From the NCBI GenBank assembly GCA_942492205.1, contig CALODT010000003.1, forward strand, positions 248,001 to 312,000: a stretch of DNA of 64,000 nucleotides, in the 5' to 3' direction. Position 1 is the stretch's first letter. Every line of letters starts with the position of its first letter. This document shows, in pieces, positions 17,304-27,108 of this stretch. The notes under the pieces are model-generated. The model was given only the letters and a program-made list of their open reading frames with translations. It had not been told where the DNA came from and did no database searches. The DNA comes from UBA1847 sp942492205 (GTDB lineage Bacteria > Pseudomonadota > Gammaproteobacteria > Steroidobacterales > Woeseiaceae). The position numbers and the translations under genes were made by a program.

Positions 17304-20300
17304 TCAGTTGTAATTTACGTCGGCGGACCCTGAAATATTCGGTGCGCCGACTTTGAGCACAACGGATTCAAGTGCTGGTAACGAAACGCGGAATTTCGCC
17401 TCACCCCGATCGACGATCAGCTGCGCGTGATTACGACGATAAAGCTGCTCGTCCAGCATGTAACGTCCGTCCGCCAGCCGCCACTCGCGAATTACATCGG
17501 CGGGCACGTGAATCTCCAGGTCGTAGGCGCTGGCATCGTCAAAGTTGCTGACGACAAGCAGGCGTTCGTCGCCTTGCCAACGTACAAACGAAAACACTTT
17601 CTCGTTATAGGCTGCGTCCGCTCTGCTACGGTTATAGCTATGGATTTCGGCGTAGTCTCCGCTAAGCGCACGATTGGATGCGCTGAAGCGCATCAGGCGC
17701 GTGTAAAAATCACGCAATGCTTTTTCCCCCTCGCTCAGGCCGCCGCCATCGAACGCACCGCCGTTCATCCAGCGCTGGTGCGACGGGACGCCCCAGTAGT
17801 CGAAGATCGTCGTGCGTGTCGGGTCGCCGAAGCCGGCGTCACCCTCGCCGGATTCACCGACATCCTGGGCAAAGTAGAGCATCGTCGGCGAGCGGCTGAT
17901 GAGCGCCGATACGACCATCGCCGGTTTACCCTTGCGCGCGTCACCGGCGAAGCCCGGGCTGGCGATACGCTGCTCGTCGTGATTCTCCAGGAAATGCAGC
18001 ATGTGTTGTTCGATGTCGAGGACGTCGGCATGCGCAGGCGCCAGTGTGTCGGTTGAGGCTTTACCCTGCATGATCGGCTTCAGCGTGTCGTAAAAACCAA
18101 CCTTGTCGTAAAGATAGTCCATGCGTCCGAGCTGCAGATAGTTGCGGTACTCCTGCGGGTTGTAGACCTCGGCCAGCAGGAATGCATCGCCGTTTTTCAT
18201 CTTGATCGACGAATTCAGATAGCTCCAGAACTCGACCGGCACCATCTCCGCCATGTCATAACGAAAACCGTCGACGCCTTTGTCCAGCCAGTACGACACG
18301 ATCTGTCGGAACTTGATCCAGCTGTCCGGCACGTCCCTGTCTGCCCAGAATGCGGCGTGTTGCGCGATTGACCAGGTGCGGGCCGTATCGGGTAGCTGAT
18401 CGAACGCGTAACTGCCGTCGGGCCGCACGCCGTAGTTGACCTTGACCGTCTCGAACCAGTCGTCAAAGCGTGGCTGTGCTGCCCGCGAGCCGTTGCCGGT
18501 CCATTTGGCCGGTGATTCCTCGAACTCGCCGTCAGCCAGTGGATGCGGGTCGCCGCCGAGCGGACGGTAGCCGGCGGGCGGCTCGGGAACCGCAAAATCC
18601 TCGGCGGGCACGTAGTAGAAATTGTTGTCACGCGCCCATTCCACGGATGTGTCGTCACTGGCGCCAAAGTCCTCGACCCCGCCGGGACGACTCAGGGAAT
18701 GGTAACCGCGCGCGACGTGATTGGGCACGATATCGATGAGCACCTTCATGCCGTGTGCGTGGGTGCGTTCGATGAGTGCTTCGAACTCGGCAAGACGGTT
18801 GGCCGGATCATCCGCGAGGTCGGGATTGACGTTGTAGTAGTCCTTGACGGCGTAGGGCGATCCCGCGCGGCCCTTGACGACATCGGGATCATCGTGGCCG
18901 ATGCCGAATTCGCTGTAATCGCGAATCACGGCATGATGAGGAACGCCGGTGTACCAGACATGCGTCGTGCCGAGTTCGCGAATACCTTCGAGCGCCTTGT
19001 CGTCAAAGTCGCTGAATTTGCCGACGCCATTTTCCTCGATCGTACCCCAGGGCTTGTTGGTCGTGTCCTTGTTGCCAAACAGGCGAGTGAATACCTGGTA
19101 GACAACGGCCTTGGCCGCGCGCTGGTCGTCGTTGATGAAGAGCGTGGTTGCCGCGTGATTCCAGGCAAAGCGTACGGTGAGCGTCGAGCGTTGCCTGTCG
19201 AATACCGCGGCGCTGCCGGTTTTCGGCATACTGCGCGCTATCGGTATCGCAGCATCGCCGAGCTGCAGCGACGACACTTCGGCGTTCCAGTTGTGGATGA
19301 CGATCGTCATGTCCCGCAGCGTTGGACGGCCGGAATAATCACTACCTTCGCGACCGAGCTCGATCGTCAACGCATCGCCCTGCTGCTCCGCGTTGAACCG
19401 CAGCAGTTCGTAGGCGCCGTCATCGAGACTCGTGCGGCTCTTGCCGTCATCCTCATACATCTGGCCGGTCGCCGACGGTACCGTGCTATCGGCATAGTAA
19501 TGCAGCGTCAGCTGTTCGCTGGAGTAGTCGCGTGTCGTTGGAATGTCCGGTGTCATCGGAATGAAAGACCCGGCGCGGACAAGTACCGGAATCGTCTCCA
19601 ACGTCACCGGGATGTCGACCTCCTGCGCGCCGTCGTAACGCGTGTCGGTCCAGAAATCGAACCAGGTGCCCGCAGGCAGATCGACACTCACGGATCTCAG
19701 GCCGGGATCCATGACCGGAGCGACGAAAAACGCGTCGCCCCACAGGTAACTGTCCTTTTCGTCGATGAGCGATTTGTCGCTTTCGTCTTCGAAGAACAGC
19801 GGTCGCATGAGGGGCATGCCGCTGGTGCTGTTCTCGTAGGCCATGGTGTACACGTATGGCAACAGGCGGTAGCGTAATTTGATGTAGTCGCGAATGATGC
19901 GCCGGGTCTGCCGATCGTGGAATACCGGTTCCGCGGCAATGTGTTCCTGCGCGTGTGGCCTGTAGACGGGCTGGAAGACGCCATACTGCAACCAGCGGAT
20001 ATACATTTCCTTGTCGAAGGTCTCTCCGCCGGCGAATCCGCCAAGATCGGAATGATTGTAGGCGAGGCCGAACATGCCCATTTGCAGGCTGAGTTCGATC
20101 TGCGGTTTGAAACCTCCCCAGCTGCGACTGACGTCACCGGTCCATGGCAGCATGCCGAATCGCTGCGAACCGGCGAAACCAGAGCGCATCAGTATCAGCG
20201 GACGCATGTCCGGATATTTTGCGACTTGCCGCTCATAGACCATGCGCGCCCACTCGTGGCCGTAAGCATTGTGAATCTCGTCGCCGGTAGCCTCCTGTCC

Positions 20301-21554
20301 CGAGTCACTGAGCCAGTGCAGGGCATCACCCGGATGCACCTCGGGCTCGCCCAGGTCACCCCACGTTGCCGCAGCACCCTGTTCGAACAGCATTTCGTAG
20401 GGCTGCCAGAACCACTTGCGCGCCGTTTCGTCAAAGACGTCGACCAGTCCTGTATTGCCGAAATAGAAATCGAAGCGTCTTGGCTCGCCGGTCGGTGTCC
20501 TGGCGAGTGCACGGCTTGAAACGGCATCGTCCCAGCGATCGGACGTGCTGAGAATGAAGGGTTCCGTAATCGCTATGGTTTTGACGCCGTCATCGGCGAA
20601 GTCACTGATCATGTCCTCAGGCGTTGGCCAGGCCTCGCGATCCCAGTCCAGCCGGCCCATGTGGCCCTTGATGTCGGGCCCGAACCAGTAGATGTCGAGG
20701 ATGATCGCGTCGAGCGGGATGTCGGCGCGTTGAAAACGACGCACGACATCGCGGGCTTCCTTTTCGCTTCGATAGCCGAAGCGTGAGGCGAAATTGCCGA
20801 ATGCCCAGCGGGGCGGCAGCGGCTGTTTGCCCGTGACATCCGTGTAGTTGTTGATGAGTTGCGGATAGCTGTCGCCGGCGATGACGATGTAGGCGGTTCG
20901 ACCGCCGACGGCCTCGAACTGCAGGACGTCGCTTTCGGTGCTGCCAATGTCGAGCCAGCCGCTGGCCGAGTTGTCGAACACGATCGTGTACTTGTCGGAC
21001 GACATGATTGCCGGGAGGCTGTAGTACATCTGCTCAGCGTCTGTCTCATAGCCGTAGGACGCCTTGTTATACAGCGGCATGCGGCGGCCGCGGCGGTCCA
21101 TGCCCATAACGCGTTGCCCGCCGCCAAGGATTTTTTCGCCAGCGTCGAGCTGAAAGCGAAAGCCGCGCACCGTGTCATAAGCGAAGTAACCGTGTTCCTC
21201 GGCCACCAGCGGCTCGCCGTCCTTCATAAAGCGAACCCGGACCGGGGATTTGTCGATGACTGCAGTCAGGCCGTCAATCATGAAAGCCAGCGCCGACTCG
21301 GAATCGCTGACGGCGCTGATAACGTCGCCGGTGTTGTGCCGGTCTATGGCGAATGAAGGTAGCTGCTTCACACCGTCCTCGACGTAATGAACTTCGAAGG
21401 CTGCTTCATCGACCGGTGTAATACGAAGCTCACCCAGATCGCTGACAATAACGAGCGATGGGCCCTCCAGCGTGTGGCTCTGGTACTGTCCGAAATCGGC
21501 AGAGGCTGAGGTCGCGGCGAGCAGCGCGCAGGCGAACAGAATTCTTTGCGTCAC
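17304..21554 (-). CDS. Two-enzyme fusion: GH31 alpha-glucosidase joined to GH13 alpha-amylase, secreted
   Basis: One uninterrupted 1416-aa chain carries two complete hydrolases. Residues about 20-810 are GH31: N-terminal beta domain, barrel entry PPRWAFGNFASRFGY, nucleophile block TWGDLGEPEV (near 400), acid/base in WTGDVSRSWGGFK (near 473), then C-terminal beta domains. Residues about 815-1416 are GH13, starting AVVYQVFTRLFGNKD, with region I DIVPNHVAR, region II DGFRYDMAE (nucleophile), region III LLAEVYNP (acid/base) and region IV ENHDEQR. The start is placed at GTG 21554, which follows a GGGAG ribosome site and opens directly into a signal peptide ending SASA. It lies 13 bases after the GH13 lipoprotein gene. 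The GH13 half looks like Bacteroidota amylases (recalled, not searched). Exo and endo activities on one periplasmic protein are the inferred role. Confidence 0.9.
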   Translation of the reverse strand: MTQRILFACALLAATSASADFGQYQSHTLEGPSLVIVSDLGELRITPVDEAAFEVHYVEDGVKQLPSFAIDRHNTGDVISAVSDSESALAFMIDGLTAVIDKSPVRVRFMKDGEPLVAEEHGYFAYDTVRGFRFQLDAGEKILGGGQRVMGMDRRGRRMPLYNKASYGYETDAEQMYYSLPAIMSSDKYTIVFDNSASGWLDIGSTESDVLQFEAVGGRTAYIVIAGDSYPQLINNYTDVTGKQPLPPRWAFGNFASRFGYRSEKEARDVVRRFQRADIPLDAIILDIYWFGPDIKGHMGRLDWDREAWPTPEDMISDFADDGVKTIAITEPFILSTSDRWDDAVSSRALARTPTGEPRRFDFYFGNTGLVDVFDETARKWFWQPYEMLFEQGAAATWGDLGEPEVHPGDALHWLSDSGQEATGDEIHNAYGHEWARMVYERQVAKYPDMRPLILMRSGFAGSQRFGMLPWTGDVSRSWGGFKPQIELSLQMGMFGLAYNHSDLGGFAGGETFDKEMYIRWLQYGVFQPVYRPHAQEHIAAEPVFHDRQTRRIIRDYIKLRYRLLPYVYTMAYENSTSGMPLMRPLFFEDESDKSLIDEKDSYLWGDAFFVAPVMDPGLRSVSVDLPAGTWFDFWTDTRYDGAQEVDIPVTLETIPVLVRAGSFIPMTPDIPTTRDYSSEQLTLHYYADSTVPSATGQMYEDDGKSRTSLDDGAYELLRFNAEQQGDALTIELGREGSDYSGRPTLRDMTIVIHNWNAEVSSLQLGDAAIPIARSMPKTGSAAVFDRQRSTLTVRFAWNHAATTLFINDDQRAAKAVVYQVFTRLFGNKDTTNKPWGTIEENGVGKFSDFDDKALEGIRELGTTHVWYTGVPHHAVIRDYSEFGIGHDDPDVVKGRAGSPYAVKDYYNVNPDLADDPANRLAEFEALIERTHAHGMKVLIDIVPNHVARGYHSLSRPGGVEDFGASDDTSVEWARDNNFYYVPAEDFAVPEPPAGYRPLGGDPHPLADGEFEESPAKWTGNGSRAAQPRFDDWFETVKVNYGVRPDGSYAFDQLPDTARTWSIAQHAAFWADRDVPDSWIKFRQIVSYWLDKGVDGFRYDMAEMVPVEFWSYLNSSIKMKNGDAFLLAEVYNPQEYRNYLQLGRMDYLYDKVGFYDTLKPIMQGKASTDTLAPAHADVLDIEQHMLHFLENHDEQRIASPGFAGDARKGKPAMVVSALISRSPTMLYFAQDVGESGEGDAGFGDPTRTTIFDYWGVPSHQRWMNGGAFDGGGLSEGEKALRDFYTRLMRFSASNRALSGDYAEIHSYNRSRADAAYNEKVFSFVRWQGDERLLVVSNFDDASAYDLEIHVPADVIREWRLADGRYMLDEQLYRRNHAQLIVDRGEAKFRVSLPALESVVLKVGAPNISGSADVNYN

Positions 21555-21567
21555 GACGATGCTCCCG

Positions 21568-23442
21568 TTATTGACCGACTTCGAGTAGCAGCGCCGCGCG
21601 TGGCGGTATTTCCAGCGCCTCATGAATCTCGTAGACCTGCCCCGTCAGGACGTCCGTCGCATCGACGGCATCGCCGAGGCGCTCCGCAAAGCGCGCGGTA
21701 TCAATGGTCTGCTCATCGTCGCTGCGATTGAACACCACCATAACCGTGTCGCGGTCGTCGTAACGAAAATACGCGTACACATCCTTGATCGGTGTGAACT
21801 GCATCAGCTTGCCGGAATGGATGACTGACTTGTTCTTGCGCCAGGCGAGCAGCTTGCGAAGGAACTCCTGCGCTTCGCGCTCGGTTGCGCTCAGCCCGTC
21901 ACCGGTAAATGCATTCTTCTCGCTGTCACCCCAGCCGCCTGGAAACTCCTCGCGGATGGCGCCATGACTATCCGTTCCTGGATGCGACATCAGTACTTCT
22001 GTGCCGTAGTAGAGCGTCGGGATACCGCGCATCGTCAGGTAATACACCATTGCCATGCGGTACAGATCGTAGTCTTCGTCGAGCTGCGTATAGATGCGAC
22101 TCATGTCGTGGTTGTCGGGAAAGATAACGAGGTTGCCCGGATCGGGGTACAGGAAGTCGTTGCCCAGCATCTCGTACGCAGCGGTCCACGGACTGTCCCA
22201 CCAGGGTACGTCTTCGGTGAGCGACTTCCTGAACGCAATCTGCAGCGGGAAATCGAGCATGCTCGGCATGTAGGACGTGTAGCCATCGTGGTTGACTTTT
22301 CCACGCTGCCAGTAGGAGACGATCGCCGGGTTTCCGGTCCATTCTTCACCCGTAACGTTAAGGCCCGGATACTCGTCCATGACACGACGACTCCACTCTG
22401 CCATGTAGTGCTTATCGGGGTATGGGTGGGTATCCATGCGAATGCCAGCCAATCCCAGATATTCGATCCACCAGAGCGAATTCTGTATGAGGTAATCAGC
22501 AAGCAGCGGATTGCGTTGATTCAGGTCGGGCATGGTTTCGGCGAACCAGCCATCCGCGTGTGCGCGCCGGTCAAAGTCCGATGCGTAGGGATCCTGATTG
22601 GTCGTCCTGGCATTGCTGGTGATCGCGCGCGTTTCCGGAAGATTCAGCCAGTCTTCCGTGGGCAGGTCGTTCATCCACCAATGCCCGCTGCCGATGTGAT
22701 TGGCGACCATGTCCATGATCAGGTCCATGCCCATGGCACGCATTTGCGTCGCCAGTGCAAGGTATTGCTCGTTACTGCCGTAGCGAGGGTCGACCTTGTA
22801 CAGGTCGGTCATGGCGTAACCGTGATAGGACGATTCCGACATGGCATTCTCGAGAACGGGATTCAGCCATACGGCCGTGAATCCCATGTCGTTGATGTAG
22901 CCCAGGCGCTCCATAATGCCTGCCAGGTCACCGCCATGGCGCCCGTAGTCATCGCTGCGGTCGAGCTTGTCTTCGTAGGCGTCGAGCGAGTCATTTGATG
23001 CGTCGCCGTTGGCAAACCGGTCCGGCGTGATCATGTAGATCACGTCCGAGTTCGAGAAGCCCGAGACATGTGCCGGGTCTGAATTCTTCTCGCGAAGCTC
23101 GTAGGCGTAAGCGGTACTCTCGTCTTCCCGCTGAAACACGATGTTGAAGGTGCCCGCTCTGGCGGCGCTGCCGATCTCCAGGTAGACGAACAGATAGTTC
23201 GGGCTGTCGCCGCGCTCGACGCGAGCAACGCTGATGCCGGCATGGTCGACCGACGGCACGTATTCGCTGATGTCCTTGCCATAAACCAGGAGCTGCAGCG
23301 CCTGGTTCTTGAAGCCGTGCCACCAGAATGGCGGCTCAACGCGTTCAATACGTTCGATGCTTGTGCCCGCGCGTACCGGCTGGTCGTCCGAGCAGCTCAT
23401 GAGCAGCAGGCAGGTCGCCAGCAGGATTATGATTCTGGACAT
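21568..23442 (-). CDS. GH13 neopullulanase/cyclomaltodextrinase-like lipoprotein
   Basis: A 624-aa lipoprotein of the SusA/neopullulanase type that cleaves maltodextrins, cyclodextrins or pullulan. The ATG at 23442 was chosen because it gives a lipoprotein leader (LLLMSC, Cys near residue 16) and has a GGGGGC ribosome site; the longer open frame upstream crosses the divergent promoter. An N-terminal immunoglobulin-like domain (residues about 35-130) precedes the barrel. GH13 regions are MDMVANHIGSGH, GIRMDTHPYP (nucleophile Asp), TGEEWTGNP (acid/base Glu) and FPDNHDMSR. It heads a two-gene unit with the GH31-GH13 fusion and diverges from the GH97 gene across an operator-like site. Confidence 0.92.
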   Translation of the reverse strand: MSRIIILLATCLLLMSCSDDQPVRAGTSIERIERVEPPFWWHGFKNQALQLLVYGKDISEYVPSVDHAGISVARVERGDSPNYLFVYLEIGSAARAGTFNIVFQREDESTAYAYELREKNSDPAHVSGFSNSDVIYMITPDRFANGDASNDSLDAYEDKLDRSDDYGRHGGDLAGIMERLGYINDMGFTAVWLNPVLENAMSESSYHGYAMTDLYKVDPRYGSNEQYLALATQMRAMGMDLIMDMVANHIGSGHWWMNDLPTEDWLNLPETRAITSNARTTNQDPYASDFDRRAHADGWFAETMPDLNQRNPLLADYLIQNSLWWIEYLGLAGIRMDTHPYPDKHYMAEWSRRVMDEYPGLNVTGEEWTGNPAIVSYWQRGKVNHDGYTSYMPSMLDFPLQIAFRKSLTEDVPWWDSPWTAAYEMLGNDFLYPDPGNLVIFPDNHDMSRIYTQLDEDYDLYRMAMVYYLTMRGIPTLYYGTEVLMSHPGTDSHGAIREEFPGGWGDSEKNAFTGDGLSATEREAQEFLRKLLAWRKNKSVIHSGKLMQFTPIKDVYAYFRYDDRDTVMVVFNRSDDEQTIDTARFAERLGDAVDATDVLTGQVYEIHEALEIPPRAALLLEVGQ

Positions 23443-23496
23443 GCTTTGCCCCCAATAATTGCTGTAAATATAGTCATTTAGCGCCTTTCCCGGGAA

Positions 23497-23510
23497 TGAA
23501 TACGTTTGCA
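23497..23510. promoter_or_regulatory. Candidate LacI-family operator between divergent GH13 and GH97 genes
   Basis: TGAATACGTTTGCA matches the arm of the 8357-8407 palindrome (TGAATACGTATACA) at 12 of 14 positions, including the central ATACGT. It sits 55 bases before the GH13 start and 42 before the GH97 start. This would put both degradation operons under one maltodextrin regulator. Binding is inferred, not shown. Confidence 0.55.
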
Positions 23511-23551
23511 ATGGACGCCCCGCAAAAGCACCAATTGCTACAATTGCCCGT

Positions 23552-25609
23552 GTGCCTAAGCCGAAAAACAACAAGACCGGGCCATTCCTGCTCATCATGC
23601 TGATGCTGCCCGCTGCGCTGCAAGCCGATGAGGTACGCTCGCCGGACGGAAATACCGTGGTGGCGCTGCGGCTCACGGCTGATGGAACGCCAGAGTACAG
23701 CGTACGCTACCGCGATGAATCGCTTGTCGCCCCGTCCAGGCTCGGGCTGCGCTTTCAACGGCATGCAGGGATAGAGGATTCGTTTCGTCAGACCGGTGTC
23801 GAACGCCGCTCCTCGGATTCGACCTGGGAGCAGCCCTGGGGCGAGCGACGCTCCGTGAGAGACAACTACAATGAGCTGTTCGTCCGTTTCGCATCGACTG
23901 AGGGTCCGGATCGCCACTTCGGCGTTCGAATTCGCGCCTATGATGACGGCATCGGATTCCGCTACGAGATTCCCCGCCAGGAGTACTACGGTGAACTGGA
24001 CGTGGTCGATGAGCTCACGGAGTTTCGCTTGCCAGAAGACGCGACTGCGTACTGGATACGCGGCCGTGGCTGGAATCGCTACGAGCACCTGTACCGCACA
24101 ACCTCGATCGAAGAAGTCTTCCTCGCGCACACACCTGCGACGTTTCGCCTGGCCAGCGGCACTCACATAAGCCTGCACGAAGCGGCGCTTGTCGACTACT
24201 CCGCGTACGTACTCGATCAGCGACGTCCCGGCGTATTCCAGACCAACCTGGCGCCACGTTCCGACGGCCCGCGGGCCAGGGTCAGCACGCCGTTCGTAAG
24301 CCCCTGGCGCAGCATCCAGGTCTCTCCGGATGCCATCGGGTTGCTCGACTCGAGCCTGATACTCAATTTGAACGAGCCCAACAAGCTGGGGGATGTCTCG
24401 TGGGTCGAGCCTGGCAAGTACGTCGGAATCTGGTGGGCGATGCACCTCAACAAGAAGACATGGGGCTCCGGCGAGAGACACGGTGCAACGACGGAAAATG
24501 CAAAAGCGCATATCGATTTTGCCGCTGAACATGGCTTTGACGGGGTTCTGGTCGAAGGCTGGAACCTGGGCTGGGACGGAGACTGGTTCAACAATGGCAG
24601 CATCTTCAATTTCACCCGGGCGTACGATGACTTTGACCTGAAGGCCGTCTCTGGCTATGCCCGTGACCGGCAGGTGCGGCTGATCGGGCACCACGAGACA
24701 TCCGGCCACATCAGCAATTACGAGGCGCAGATGTCGCCGGCCTACGATCTTTATGAGTCGCTGGGTGTGCGGCAGATCAAGACGGGCTATGTCGCCGACG
24801 GCGGGCAACTGCAGCATGTCGATGAGGATGGCATCACGCATTACGAGTGGCATGATGGCCAGATAGGCGTCAATCATTTCGAGCATGTGCTGAAGGAGGC
24901 CGCCAGGCGCAAGATCAGCATCAACACGCATGAGCCTGTCAAAGACACCGGGCTACGCCGGACGTATCCCAACTGGATCAGTCGTGAGGGTGCGCGTGGC
25001 CAGGAATACAATGCGGGCTGGGCACAGCCGAATCCGCCGGAACACAATGTGCTGCTGGCGTTCACCCGCATGCTGGCAGGGCCCATGGATTTCACGCCCG
25101 GCATATTTGACCTGTTGCACCAGGGCCCGGATTCGGAGTTTCGCGTGCAGAGCACCTTGATGCACCAGCTTGCCCTGTACGTCGTGTTGTACAGCCCGAT
25201 TCAGATGGCCGCTGACCTGCCGGAGAATTACGCGATGTTTCCCGACGCGTTCCAGTTCATTGTCGATGTCCCAACTGACTGGGAGGAAAGTGTCGGGCTT
25301 GCGGGCGAGGTAGGCGACTACGTGGCAATCGCACGCAAACATCGCGGCAGTGATGACTGGTACCTGGGTGCCATCACCGATGAGAAGGCAAGATCCTTCG
25401 ATCTGTCACTGTCATTCCTCGATAATGGCAGGGCCTACGTTGCCGAGATTTACCGTGACTCCGCCGACGCGAACTGGGACCTCAATCCGTACGCTTACGA
25501 AATCGAGCGGCAGACGTTGAGAAACGATTCCATGCTTGAACTCAAGCTTGCCGCGGGGGGCGGTGTGGCAATTCGGTTCAGGCCTATAGAAAAGGCGAAA
25601 ACTCCATGA
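23552..25609 (+). CDS. GH97 alpha-glucosidase (SusB-like), secreted
   Basis: A 685-aa glycoside hydrolase family 97 protein that should release glucose from maltooligosaccharides in the periplasm. GH97 architecture is clear: an N-terminal beta-sandwich (RSPDGNTVVALRLTADGTPE onward), an incomplete barrel with FDGVLVEGWNLGWDGDW, and the catalytic segment INTHEPVKDTGLRRTYPN then REGARGQEYNA near residues 455-490. A Glu follows His in THEP, which is the pattern of the inverting (SusB-type) branch. The start is GTG at 23552, giving an N-terminal signal peptide (LLIMLMLPAALQA). The ribosome site is weak. It overlaps the MFS transporter gene by ATGA. Confidence 0.92.
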   Translation: MPKPKNNKTGPFLLIMLMLPAALQADEVRSPDGNTVVALRLTADGTPEYSVRYRDESLVAPSRLGLRFQRHAGIEDSFRQTGVERRSSDSTWEQPWGERRSVRDNYNELFVRFASTEGPDRHFGVRIRAYDDGIGFRYEIPRQEYYGELDVVDELTEFRLPEDATAYWIRGRGWNRYEHLYRTTSIEEVFLAHTPATFRLASGTHISLHEAALVDYSAYVLDQRRPGVFQTNLAPRSDGPRARVSTPFVSPWRSIQVSPDAIGLLDSSLILNLNEPNKLGDVSWVEPGKYVGIWWAMHLNKKTWGSGERHGATTENAKAHIDFAAEHGFDGVLVEGWNLGWDGDWFNNGSIFNFTRAYDDFDLKAVSGYARDRQVRLIGHHETSGHISNYEAQMSPAYDLYESLGVRQIKTGYVADGGQLQHVDEDGITHYEWHDGQIGVNHFEHVLKEAARRKISINTHEPVKDTGLRRTYPNWISREGARGQEYNAGWAQPNPPEHNVLLAFTRMLAGPMDFTPGIFDLLHQGPDSEFRVQSTLMHQLALYVVLYSPIQMAADLPENYAMFPDAFQFIVDVPTDWEESVGLAGEVGDYVAIARKHRGSDDWYLGAITDEKARSFDLSLSFLDNGRAYVAEIYRDSADANWDLNPYAYEIERQTLRNDSMLELKLAAGGGVAIRFRPIEKAKTP

Positions 25610-27108
25610 AGCAGAAGCCGCAACTGAGCTTTTGGCAAATCTGGAACATGTGTTTCGGGTTTCTCGGCATCCAGATGGGCTTTGCCCTGCAGAACGCCAA
25701 CGTCAGCCGGATCTTCCAGACCCTCGGCGCGCCAATTGACGATATTCCGATCCTGTGGATCGCGGCGCCGTTAACAGGCCTGATTGTGCAGCCGATCATT
25801 GGCTACATGAGCGACAGGACCTGGAACAGCCTGGGACGCCGCCGCCCGTATTTCCTGATTGGCGCCATTCTCGCGTCACTGGCGCTGTTCATAATGCCGA
25901 ATTCGCCGTACCTGTGGGTCGCCGCCGGCATGCTGTGGATCATGGATGCAAGCATCAACGTATCGATGGAGCCGTTCAGGGCCTTTGTCGGCGACAACCT
26001 GCCGGAAAAGCAGCGTACCTCAGGTTTCGCGATGCAGACGTTTTTCATCGGCATCGGCGCTGTCGTCGCCTCTGCGCTGCCGTGGATGATGGCGAACTGG
26101 TTTGGCATCAGCAACGAGGCGCCGGCCGGCGAGATTCCAGTCTCTGTGAAGTATTCGTTCTATGTCGGCGGCGCAGCCTTCCTGCTGGCTGTCTCATGGA
26201 CCGTTTTCCGCTCCACCGAATACTCTCCGCAGCAGCTGGCCGAATTCGACGCTGCACGACCGCCGGAGCACGTGGCGGAGGACACCACGGTACGACCGGC
26301 ATCGAAGTACCGCAGCGGTGGCATCATCAGTGCGGTAATCGGCGTTGGCCTGTGGTTCTGGATCGCAAGTGCGGGCCTGGACAAGGAGCTGTATGTGCTC
26401 GCAGGTGGCCTGACTGTTTTCGGCATATTCCAGCTCATCATGGCGTCCCTGAAAAATGCCGGCAAAACCGGGAGCGGGTTTGCCGAGATCATGCACGACC
26501 TGTTTCATATGCCGCGGGTCATGAAGCAACTCGCCGTCGTGCAGTTCTTTTCATGGTTCGCATTATTCGCAATGTGGATCTATGGCACGGCCGCCGTTAC
26601 AGCACATCACTACGGCGCGACCGAGGCGGCCGGGGCTAGCTACAACGACGGTGCTGACTGGGTTGGTGTCTTGTTTGCCGCCTATAATGGTTTTGCGGCT
26701 CTGGCAGCCATCGCCATTCCGTATGTCGCCGGCAAACTCGGTTGCCGCACCTGTCATCTAATTAACCTGTCGCTCGGCGGACTTGGTTTGATCAGCTTTT
26801 ATTTTATCAGCGACCCCAGGCTGCTGATCGTGTCGATGATTGGTGTCGGTTTCGCATGGGCGTCGATCCTGTCACTGCCGTATGCGTTGCTGTCAAACAA
26901 TCTGCCGTCGCACAAGATGGGTGTCTACATGGGTATCTTCAACTTCTTCATCGTTATCCCGCAGCTTGTTGCCGCGAGTCTGCTCGGCCTTTTGCTGCGG
27001 GCCTTTTTCGACCTGCAGGCGATCTTCGCGCTCGTTGTTGGCGGCTGCATGATGATCGTCGCTGGCCTGGCTACGCTCATGGTCGACAAGTCTGCGGAGC
27101 CCCGATGA
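25606..27108 (+). CDS. MFS sugar transporter (maltose/maltodextrin type)
   Basis: A 500-aa inner-membrane permease with about 12 hydrophobic segments, related to MalT-type and glycoside-pentoside-hexuronide carriers. The loop after segment 2 reads GYMSDRTWNSLGRRRPYFLI, the signature that binds glycoside carriers together. It should move glucose, maltose or short maltodextrins from periplasm to cytoplasm with a coupling ion. It is translationally coupled to GH97 upstream and the GH13 amylase downstream (ATGA on both sides). No MalEFGK-type ABC system is present in the window, so this carrier is the likely only inner-membrane route of the locus. Confidence 0.9.
   Translation: MKQKPQLSFWQIWNMCFGFLGIQMGFALQNANVSRIFQTLGAPIDDIPILWIAAPLTGLIVQPIIGYMSDRTWNSLGRRRPYFLIGAILASLALFIMPNSPYLWVAAGMLWIMDASINVSMEPFRAFVGDNLPEKQRTSGFAMQTFFIGIGAVVASALPWMMANWFGISNEAPAGEIPVSVKYSFYVGGAAFLLAVSWTVFRSTEYSPQQLAEFDAARPPEHVAEDTTVRPASKYRSGGIISAVIGVGLWFWIASAGLDKELYVLAGGLTVFGIFQLIMASLKNAGKTGSGFAEIMHDLFHMPRVMKQLAVVQFFSWFALFAMWIYGTAAVTAHHYGATEAAGASYNDGADWVGVLFAAYNGFAALAAIAIPYVAGKLGCRTCHLINLSLGGLGLISFYFISDPRLLIVSMIGVGFAWASILSLPYALLSNNLPSHKMGVYMGIFNFFIVIPQLVAASLLGLLLRAFFDLQAIFALVVGGCMMIVAGLATLMVDKSAEPR

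Noticed and set aside
18543..19877. 444-codon antisense frame inside the GH31-GH13 fusion gene
   Set aside because: No conserved sequence; the fusion protein on the other strand has all catalytic motifs.
21555..21623. Upstream start for the GH31-GH13 fusion
   Set aside because: It would add a basic, non-hydrophobic stretch before the signal peptide and overlap the GH13 stop; the GTG at 21554 has a GGGAG site at the right distance.
23474..24931. 485-codon antisense frame across GH97
   Set aside because: The GH97 frame is supported by family motifs and operon overlap; the antisense one is a shadow and would cross the divergent promoter.
26856..27104. N-terminal extension of the second GH13 lipoprotein gene
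   Set aside because: The extension lies inside the MFS gene in another frame; the ATG at 27105 gives a lipoprotein leader and the expected ATGA overlap.
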